Assembly: GCA_946406115.1 (NCBI GenBank)
Contig: OX291541.1
Coordinates: forward strand, 19,127,908-19,191,907
Length of the DNA: 64,000 bases
From: Apoda limacodes
Taxonomy: Eukaryota; Arthropoda; Insecta; Lepidoptera; Limacodidae
Reading direction: 5' to 3'
A model generated the notes under the pieces. That model was not told where the DNA came from. It did not search any database and was given only the letters and a program-made list of their open reading frames with translations. Below are positions 24,431 to 64,000 of this stretch, piece after piece. The number at the start of each line of letters is the position of its first letter. Positions within the stretch are counted from its first letter, which is position 1. The position numbers and the translations under genes were made by a program.

Positions 24431-24712
24431 CTTATTGTTTTGGTCACAAGTATCTTTAAAAGGTCTTCTTCCATGATGTAACCAAATATTTGGTAAGTTT
24501 TTATATAATTCATATCTGTAGGTACAATTAGCGTCGTACTTACTACCTATACAACATTTAGCCATTACCTCAACATCATCCTTATAGTTCTTTTTTTTTG
24601 TGGTGGTGTTGTGGTGACAATTTCTATTTTTTGAGGTCCATGTGTAGATAATAATGCAACCACTTAGTACAGAAAAACTGGATATCGAGATCAGTGAGTT
24701 GCACTCCATCAT
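24431..24712 (-). CDS. Possible first coding exon of an unknown gene
   Basis: The minus-strand frame starts MMECNSLISISSFSVLSGCI, has a hydrophobic segment at about residues 7-24 that could be a signal peptide or anchor, then a basic, Cys-containing part with VEVMAKCCIGSKYDANCTYR and NIWLHHGRRPFKDTC. It ends at a strong donor AATAAG|GTAAGT at 24430/24431, phase 0, after 94 codons. I do not recognise the family. The only nearby minus-strand open frame is at 23500-23700, and I could not prove a junction to it. Confidence 0.35.
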
Positions 24713-25024
24713 TTGAATCTAGATTCAACCATTTAGGACATTGTTACCAAATTTGCTATGACCTCTTATACTATTTGAAGTATATAGACATAAGTTTTGT
24801 TTTGAAACAGTCTTTTCTTTGTTAGACAAGTCTGACTAAACAGTCTTATCTTAATGTGAATTAATTGATTTTCAAAAAATTTTGCCAAATCCGTTGGCTG
24901 TCGTCAAATAATGATTATTCATCCAGCATGTGGCAATTGACTTTTATTTACATGGTTGTAAAAATCTGGTCATCTGAATCCTGTAAATTCTCTATATACA
25001 TAGAACCTTAATGTAATATATCCA

Positions 25025-26425
25025 TAGACTTTGAGTTCTGTGATCTGGGAAGAATCACGGGATGCTCTAGGTATATTTTGTGACCTTTCTAAAGCTTTCG
25101 ATTGTGTAGAGCACTTAACGCTTCTGTTAAAATTAAAACATTACGGTATTAGAGATAAAATTTTGGAAATGATCGAATCCTATCTACGCAACAGAATGCA
25201 GACAGTGGATATTAACGGTAGTAGGTCTTCAGGATCGTATGTCAACATTGGAGTACCTCAGGGTTCAATCTTGGGTCCATTTTTATTCTTAGTTTATATT
25301 AATGATCTTCCTCAAATGATGGAAAACGAGGGTGAAATAGTGTTATACGCAGATGACACATCTCTGATCTTTAAAACAGAAAGACATTGCCAAAATTTTA
25401 ATAACATTATAGCTGTTCTAAGTAAAGTAACAAATTGGTTCACTTGCAATAACCTTTTATTAAACACCAATAAGACAAAATGTATGAAGTTTACACTGCC
25501 TAATGTAAAGCCTGCAGATGCTAGCATAGTTTTTAATCATAATAGTATAGATATAGTTAATGACACAGTCTTCCTAGGGGTTACTTTAGATAACAAACTT
25601 CAGTGGGGCTCCCAAATTACTAAATTATCAAAGAAACTGAGTTCTGCCATATATGCAGTCAAGCGGATTAGACAGCTGGCAGATGAGGCTACAGCAAAAC
25701 TAGTATACTTCAGTTATTTTCATAGTATAATGTCGTACGGCATTATTTTATGGGATAGAGCTGCGGATATAGGTGTTATATTTGTGTTACAAAAACAAGC
25801 AATTCGTTCTATTTATAAAATGAGTTCGAGACAATCTTTAAGAGATGTATTCAAAAAAAGCAATATACTTACTGTAGCGTGTCAATATATATATAAAATA
25901 TGTACGTAGGAATATTCATTCCTTTCCAAATTGAGTGAATGCACCAAGGTATATTTAAGACACAAAGATAAGCTCGCTCTACCCAATCAAAGATTAACCA
26001 AAGTAGACAAGTCATTCCCTGGCAACTGCATACGTTTTTACAATAAAATTCCTGAGGCAATGCTGGGTATGTCTGAAAATCGATTCAAAAATTGTATAAA
26101 AGAACACTTTGTAGAAAAGGATATTATACCACAAAGGAATACATCAATGATAAGAATGCCTGGGCCGACTGATCTTATTATTGTCAAACTTAGAAAGATG
26201 TTTAGTATGATGAAACTTCTATTTCTTAGCCGTGTAGAATTTTTATTTTATTTTGTTGACGTATTTTTTTTTTTTTACATAATTTTATGTAATTAATTAA
26301 TTTTATTGTATCTAGACGAGCTTACTAAAGTAATGTATTTTTCTTTTTTTAATAACTGTTTTTTTGACGACACTAAATGATATTGTAAATCCAACATTGT
26401 GAATAAAGATTTCATTTCATTTCAT
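25025..26425 (+). mobile_element. 5'-truncated LINE (CR1/Jockey-like) with RT domain
   Basis: The open frame enters truncated near 25031 and gives FCDLSKAFDCVEH (palm motif A), GVPQGSILGPFLF (motif B), VLYADDTSLIF (motif C, YADD active site), CNNLLLNTNKTKCMKF and FLGVTLDNKLQW. A single TAG at 25907-25909 is followed in the same frame by LSECTKVYLRHKDKLALP and FPGNCIRFYNKIPEAM to 26296. The 3' end is AATAAAGATTTCATTTCATT, a short-repeat tail. Most RT motifs are intact but the 5' part, including the endonuclease, is absent. Confidence 0.85.
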
Positions 26426-26593
26426 GTCATACTTTTGCACCACTTTTTTTCCACAGCTGGCTAGGAAATGTAAGCATGATATACTTTTGTCCTAATTCCT
26501 GGAATACTTTCATAAATCATCTAAGCTCTATTTTGTAATTGACATAGTTTTACAGTACCTACATGTTACTACTGATGACTATATAAAGGGGGA

Positions 26594-26854
26594 GTGGGCT
26601 GTGCCAGGGCCAACAGCCGCCTAAAATTGGAGATTTCTGAATTTGATGCTGCAATAATATGCGGGAAGTTCAAGGCGATACCGACCAAAGAAGACCTGCT
26701 TATTGTCGATCAGTCAGTTGAAAAAGGGGTAAAATTAACTACTGAAGCCTCAATGTCTATAGCAGGCAACAAAGGACAAGAACATTCTATTGCTTCAAAA
26801 TTGAAATCTAGAACAAGCATGCCTAGTATTAACTCTAAAAAAGACTTGAAGTAG
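26594..26854 (+). other. Unrecognised 86-codon open frame, possible terminal exon
   Basis: The frame reads RLKLEISEFDAAIICGKFK, PTKEDLLIVDQSVEKGVKL and SRTSMPSINSKKDLK before TAG. Its composition looks protein-like (balanced charge, few repeats) compared with nearby noise frames. There is no good ATG, so it would need an upstream exon; possible acceptors are weak. Unknown family; it may be a pseudogene fragment. Confidence 0.3.
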
Positions 26855-28057
26855 TTTCTAATAAATGAACACTATGGAGAAAACTTATAATTTAGATATA
26901 TTGCGATTGATGTTTTATATAAAAAAAAAATCAGAAAGTACGATTTTTTCATTGTATTTCACAAATAACTTTATTCTTAATTATTTAACATATCTTTTAT
27001 GTGAATAATAGAAAGAGATTAATTTAATTACAATATCTGAAACTTACTTACTCCTGAAAAGGATCTTTTTTGAAACTTCAACTCATTTGAGCGAGCCAAA
27101 AGTATGTTAAAATTGAATTTTTTTCGACATATTATAATAGCTAAGATACACAACTTTAGAGGGGTATGAAATTAAAATACATAATTATTTTTTTAACTCC
27201 TACAAAGCGACACACCCTAATAAGATCAGGCTTAGTAATAAGACTGCTGGCATCCTTTTGATACGGAACCGATAAAATATGGCTTGGCTATATTATGGAC
27301 TACAGCTACCAGGGATTGGTTCTATATATTTCCATACACTCCTAGGTCCAATTTCTAATTTTTTTTCGCCAATCGATAGCGGCGACTTCGCTCTGTAGAT
27401 GTGAGGGCGGGTGCTCAGTCCCAAGTGATCTATGTGGATTTCACAGCCATTGAAACCCGTCCTGAATTTTTTTCAGTTGCTATTAACTAATATTATTTAT
27501 AAATAAATTAGTATTTTGTTACACACCATCTTGTGTAAGGGCAATGCTTCTCTATCGTTTGTAACTTGTTTGGAGTTGATCTGATGGCTTATAACTTTGG
27601 AGTTTTGGTTCCAGATTTATAAGCCATTTTAACATAATCAGAAATTTTAAGGGACTAATTTTAGATACCTCTTGCAAGGCCGAGGAGGGACCCTTCAAAA
27701 GTACGGCTGCCGGGCATACCATTAAGGTCATATGCCTCCACTTTTAGCATATCTTCTATTTCTCAAGATTCTAGGCGCTAAAAGTGTCTACATAATTTGT
27801 GTGTAGCAACTTTTTATAAAATACCTACTACAAAGAGAATATAATCACTACGTTTTGACTACCTGCCTAATAAAGATGTTTCTTTAAATTCACGTCAAAA
27901 TGAACCAAGATTATAACTTACTATAGGATTCAATTTTAAAGAAAATTAAAATCTTTAAAATTCTTTAGTAAAATATTTTCAAATAATTCTATGGTCAATA
28001 TCTACAACTACATTCCTACATCATCTACAAAATCCATAAAATATGTGACATCTATTG
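26855..28057. other. Intergenic, upstream of ALDH3
   Basis: AT-rich, with a GC-richer repeat-like patch at 27370-27470 and another at 27670-27740. No gene supported. Confidence 0.3.
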
Positions 28058-28062
28058 TCAGT
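28058..28062 (+). promoter_or_regulatory. Possible initiator (TCAGT) for the ALDH3 gene
   Basis: TCAGT, the common arthropod initiator core, lies 51 nt before the ATG at 28113 and would give a 53-nt leader from its A. There is no clear TATA box at the proper distance. The motif is short and may be chance; an upstream non-coding exon is equally possible. Confidence 0.25.
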
Positions 28063-28112
28063 GTCAAATACTTTAGAAGTTGCTTTTGTAAAATAACTTT
28101 AATTTTGTAATC

Positions 28113-59255
<31,143 letters not shown>

Positions 59256-59539
59256 GCCGCAGAGACTGATTTATTGATGTTATGTATACACGGTACCATG
59301 GATGTGATAAAATTTCTTTGACGTATTTTTTTTTGTATTGATGCATTTATTTTTTTAAGCTATTTTTATACTTAAAGTCATTTAAATCATTATTTTTTAT
59401 TTATATATTGATGATAAATGATGCTTATAACAATTCCTATAGGTTTCATTCCATTGTTTTTTTATATAGTTTTTAACTTTGTTTTATGGAGGGTATTAAT
59501 TTTATTTTTGGTCTCTATAGAGTTCTGTGGCCTTTTTTC

Positions 59540-59545
59540 AATAAA
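59540..59545 (+). terminator. Polyadenylation signal for the ALDH3 long isoform
   Basis: AATAAA lies 285 nt after the stop at 59255 and is followed by T-rich sequence. More signals lie further on (for example near 60572), so the true 3' end may vary. Confidence 0.4.
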
Positions 59546-62399
59546 ATTTGCTGAAAATGTAAACAAAGTTGACGACTAAATTCAGGTACAATTTTTTTTT
59601 TGTTTTCATTTGACCTATTATGCCAAACGCAAGATCTTTTTGCAGTTCGCGCCATAAATCGTGCTAGCTGAGCATGCCGCGCTCACTCGCACTTACAGGA
59701 CAACGCGTAGTGACTTACGGCGCTCGTGTCGAAATGTTATCCGACAAGCCCTATAGCAGATTAAATAAACAAATAAAATTTATTTACATTTTTGTATGTT
59801 AATTACGATATAATAAATAAACATAAACATCACATAAAGTAGTCTTAAGATATAAGAGTAAATAATCAATTAATGAATAAGTATGTGTAGCAGGTCGCAG
59901 CTCATTATGAGCTATTGTGCGTAAGCGTGAGTCACTCGCCAAGTGGGTTATTATCGATAGCGTGTTCTCGATATGCACATCACTACGTCAAACTTGTTTT
60001 ATGGCTCTACTTGCAGAGAGATTTTGCGCTTGATATAATGTTAATCTTACATTATTGGCAACTTTTATCTGAAAGTGGAAAACGGTTAAACTATTAAAAT
60101 ATATCTGTTGTTAAAAATGAACACTGAATATGCAATTCTTTTTGAAAGAAAAATGATTTAGTTGAATCGAAAATCAAAATTTTTATGTGTGATAAAGTGA
60201 AGTGACAAGCACAAAAAAAATCTGTCTCAAGCCTAATTAAAGTTTGTGTTATGTGTATTAAGGGTACATAAGTATTTTAATATTTATAATGGATTAATGT
60301 TATTTAATCTAAAATACACCAGCTTGTTAACTTTTGTAGATAGTTATAATTTAATGAACATAGGTTGGTTTTTATTAAATATGGGAATATTGTTAAAATG
60401 TGTGTTTTATTAATTTACATCAAAAAAACTACAAAACTAAAACTTGAAGAAACTAAAAGGGCAGACTATTTCTACATACTTATCATATCATAGTTCGTTA
60501 GTAGTAGGTAAGTCAGGCAACTGAGACTAACTTAGTTAATGAGAAATGTTGACAGAATGTTAAAGTGCAAATAAAGATTTGAAGTCAATGATGAATTATA
60601 TCAATGTTTGAAGTCCCTTTATAAAATCAAATGGTATCTATAGCTAGGCTAATTTAGCTAAGTGCTATATTAATTGCCTGAAACATTTATCAATCGGAAG
60701 AAACCAGTAAAGTTTTGTGCCAAAAATCCCACAACAGTGGACTTGCAAAATTTGTTAATGCACAAACCCATGCATTATATTAGTAGCGCATAAAGTAATT
60801 CATTTTATTGAACATAGATCATAACATTTTTACCCGACTGCGGCAAATTACAAAAGGGGTTATGTGTTTGACCTGTATATATGTCCGAATCTATGTTCCC
60901 TCGTAACTACTAAACGGCTACACCGATTTAACAAATTATACGTGGTTAGATTCGTCTTAACCACTAGTGTCATAGGCTATATTAAAATTTTTGAAAATCA
61001 AAATGGCGTATTTTTGGCGCCAAATTGCGCGGCATGAAAAATCCGAGTTTTAACCGTTTACCCACAGGTAATTATTTTTCCCCATAGGTAAAATGAAAAC
61101 TGCATTTCCCTATTTTTAATTCTTCTGCGTAACTTTGTCACCTTTTGGTGAGTGGTCCGTGGGACAAAACGAACGCTCGAAATTCCCTACGGCACAACCA
61201 TTGCACAACTAAATAATAGGTGCGTGGGGAGTTGTGAAAATTAGTAGAGATGTATTCCCTTCATCGAAATCTTTATTTCGAATGACTATCTATATAGGCT
61301 GTCTATAATATCACATTTGGATGTATGAAAGTGTTTTTTTTTAAACAGGTTGTCCTAATAAATACTTAAAGAATTGCTTATTAGCCATATAATTTTGAGA
61401 GCTTTATTAAAGGTTTTTAAAAGTCTATTTTATCTTATTAAAGTATTGCTTAGGGTACCTATAACGCTTTCTACCTTATAAGAGTTATTTATAAGATACT
61501 TATATAGTAAATGAATACTTGTTGTTTATATGACCTTAAAAAGTGTTTAAATCATCAGTGATTACTAATAAAGTCATTATAATAATATTATTCTTGAGAC
61601 TGTTATATTAATATATTTAATAGAACCTAGTCAACCATTCGAACACATATTGTAGACCTTGTTACGAAAATGGATTTCAAAATTTTTAAAGACTAAGAAG
61701 TTTAAGATATATAAATAAAATTTTATTTGAACAGTAAATATATGAGATTTTCGTGATGAATAGAGAACCCTAAAATTATTCAATATGGCGATAGTATGAC
61801 ATTTAATATGACTCTTATAAATGTCTTATTGCCAAAACAAAGACAAGACCAATTTTAACTGCATTTGCCACACACCACAGCCCTAATTCAAAAGAGCGTT
61901 TAGAATACATCAAAAACCATACTCCCATTCTCATAAAAATAAATTCCCACACAATTTTTATTATAAAACATGCAAAATAACAGCTTCAAAATGATAATTA
62001 AAAATATCACCGTTTACCATCTCATACAAAATGGTAGACAAAAACACTGAAAGCATAATTCTTACGTTTGTTATAAAAGAAATTGCCGTTCTTAACGATA
62101 TAGATTGGCGAATATAAGAAAATTATCCTCTTAAACGAGTTTAAAACAGCTGCAACAAGTTCAATGACCTTATTTTATGTCACTTTAATGCAATTATAAG
62201 AACATTGCCCTATTAATACATTTTATTTTGGCAATTAAAAGACCTAATATACTTATTGCTAGCTATAATAAAACATATATAAGGACTATTAGTTTACAAT
62301 AAAGCAACAATATGGTTGATATAAGGTTTGTGCCTATAGCTATATATAATATAGCTTTTATATGAATATTTTTTTTGACTTTATAAGCTGATACATATG
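59546..62399. other. No recognised gene downstream of ALDH3
   Basis: A GC-richer patch at 59640-59750 could be regulatory. 60830-61000 is a common repeat type (CCTCGTAACTACTAAACGGC). The rest is AT-rich and without supported ORFs. Confidence 0.35.
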
Positions 62400-63590
62400 T
62401 GGCTTGTTTTTGAGTTGGGTTGCCAGGTACCCTGGTTGTGCGAATTTAAACAATGGAGACGTGTTTTTGCTGGTTTATTTTTTCAAATAAGTCTGGGGGC
62501 CGTTCAAAAACCGACTGAGTCGAGTAGAGTTATGACTCTAACCGTTCATAAACTAACTGAGTTCCAACCCTAATCCGTTCAAAAACGCGTAGAGTTGTTA
62601 CCCTAGGGTTGGCTCAAGTGAACCGTACTCGACGCGGGTTCGTCGGAGTAGGCGGCCATATTTGAATAAAATGGTCAAAGCAATGTTTCCGTATTAAGAA
62701 AATTAGTAAATTATTTTGTTGTTTGTTTTTGTATTTAAGTATTTTTGTATTTGGAGTTTTTTTTGTAATAAAAGATTTTTAAGTATTTCCACTCCACTAC
62801 TAGGGTTCAGTTTTTTCTTAGAATCTTTAGTGAATAACCCTAAATGCCTTAAAATTGTTTTAAAATATTGATTTTAGCCGTAAATTTTAGCTGTTTAGAA
62901 ATACTCCTATTTTCATTTTATTTTTTGTCAACATAAAATCTAACAATAAAATAAACCGCGATTCAAGTGTTTAGAATGCAAACACAACGTTACAACTACA
63001 AAAAGGTTAACATTGTTAACATACTGATAAATAAATAGTATTATAATATACTTAATAATAATGGTAAGTTTAATTAAAATATATGTATAATCAAAACAAA
63101 AGAATTCACCAAGTTCCCACCTAGTTTATGAAAACTTAATTCAAAATAGCAAGAAGGAAATTATTAGTTTGTTCTCACTCAAAGTCAAAAAAATAGCCTA
63201 AAACTTTATTTGAATTTTAGTGTTCCGTAGGCCTTACAAAGGTATTTCAAAAAAAAAATGCCCCTACAAGGGCGAAATTCCTAAAAGTGGAAACATTGAT
63301 TAAAACTTGACAGATGTAACTCGGTTAGCCGTTCAAAAACTATAGGGTAGAGTTAGGAACCCGATGACGTCATTTCTTACTAAAGTTACTCGTTTTTGAA
63401 CGCAACCCTGGTAGGATTCAAAAACTTTCAGCAGTTTATGAAGATCTGTGAAAAATTATGTATCGAAGACATATAGAGGATGTATTGAAAACAATGAGCA
63501 AGTAACGGCGAGCAAAGTTGTGAAAATTTTCAATTAACGCTCCGACAAGTTAAGTTTTTTTGGCGCCTTTATTGACGTAATGGTATGTTT
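62400..63590 (-). repeat. Interspersed repeat family X, copy split by a transposon
   Basis: The minus strand matches 15951-16290 on both sides of the insertion: AACACGTCTCCATTG (near 62455) on one side and CTTTGCTCGCCGTTACTTG (near 63505) on the other. Confidence 0.7.
62497..63408. mobile_element. 912-bp PIF/Harbinger-like non-autonomous element
   Basis: Ends are GGGCCGTTCAAAAACCGAC and, reversed, GGGTTGCGTTCAAAAACGAG. CCGTTCAAAAAC also recurs subterminally near 62574 and 63330. The flanking 3-bp repeat is TGG at 62494-62496 and 63409-63411. The paralogous empty site at 16167-16172 has one copy of the triplet (TAG in this sense). A 3-bp duplication and GGG-starting ends fit the PIF/Harbinger superfamily. 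No transposase inside. Confidence 0.75.
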
Positions 63591-63699
63591 ATGTTAGGCT
63601 AAATGGATCTAATTTCCAACAGACGTTTAGAGCTTCAAAAGAAGTCTGGAAAGTAATAAAAAAAAGCGAGCGAGTCAGTCATTCATGTGGTTATTTAAG

Positions 63700-63846
63700 G
63701 AACACAGTGTTGAACCAACGTCTTACGGGGTTGGCGCTACTGAGTATTCATAGGAATGTAAATGTGGAACCTGCAGCAGTTGTGCGCAGATTGACGGTCT
63801 CACACAACGGACATATACTATTATCTGTGCACAAAACAGAAGGTTA
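63700..63846 (+). pseudogene. hAT transposase C-terminal (dimerisation) fragment
   Basis: The frame reads NTVLNQRLTGLALLSIHR then VEPAAVVRRLTV and stops. The motif RL.GLALLSIHRDI resembles the end of ZMYM1-like hAT transposases. Nothing upstream in the window continues it, so it is a fragment, and unlike the copy at 7797-9606. Confidence 0.5.
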
Positions 63847-64000
63847 ATATTATAGTTACCTACTATAATTGAATTTTAATTGTAAGAAAAAAAATCATTT
63901 TTTAAATCTGTAATAAAGGCTTTTATTGCAAGAATTACTAGGTTTTCATACAACACCGTAGTTATCATAAAGGTTAATAGATACAATAAAATAATCATTA
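63847..64000. other. Window end, no recognised feature
   Basis: AT-rich sequence. Confidence 0.3.

Overview
The window looks like nuclear DNA of an insect, most likely a moth or butterfly. It is AT-rich, with long introns carrying GT-AG sites and dense interspersed repeats of types common in Lepidoptera: Helitron-like elements ending in CTAGT next to a 'gcgaaagt...aatatta' tract, Jockey-like LINEs with a 'ggtgaccgcttaccatc' tail, and tRNA-headed SINEs. Species cannot be read from the sequence.

One gene is well supported. It is a fatty-aldehyde-dehydrogenase-type ALDH3 (Aldh-III / ALDH3A2-like) on the + strand, from an ATG at 28113 to a stop at 59255. I assembled eleven constitutive or terminal coding exons and one extra alternative exon by reading GT/AG sites and codon phase; every junction keeps frame and restores known ALDH3 motifs. 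The model gives 572 residues: a novel-looking Cys/His-containing leader of about 79 residues, the catalytic body (Glu283, Cys317), and a C-terminal membrane anchor. Two 116-bp exons (47213-47328 and 48678-48793) encode alternative versions of the same 39-residue block and look mutually exclusive. Two donors are followed at once by in-frame stops, so unspliced ends would give alternative C-termini.

1-28 kb is intergenic and transposon-rich. It holds a hAT MITE with a perfect 8-bp duplication (728-1020), a large palindrome with a perfect hairpin core (about 5645-6220), a pogo/Tc5-like DNA-binding fragment, a decayed ZMYM1-like hAT transposase (7797-9606), nested Jockey-like LINE copies (12690-15950), a THAP-domain exon (17276-17539), a 204-bp tandem duplication, a nearly whole Merlin element with long terminal repeats and target duplication (21759-23517), and a 5'-truncated RT-encoding LINE (25025-26425). 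Two possible exons of unknown genes lie at 24431-24712 (-) and 26594-26854 (+).

28-59 kb is the ALDH gene. Its introns carry an RTE-like LINE remnant, SINEs, fold-back elements, a ten-unit 77-bp tandem array (about 45576-46375), and a 2432-bp element with 19-bp perfect terminal inverted repeats that split an older repeat (51151-53582).

59-64 kb has no convincing gene. It holds an old repeat split by a 912-bp PIF/Harbinger-like element (62497-63408), for which an uninterrupted relative exists at 15951-16290, and the C-terminal end of another hAT transposase (63700-63846).
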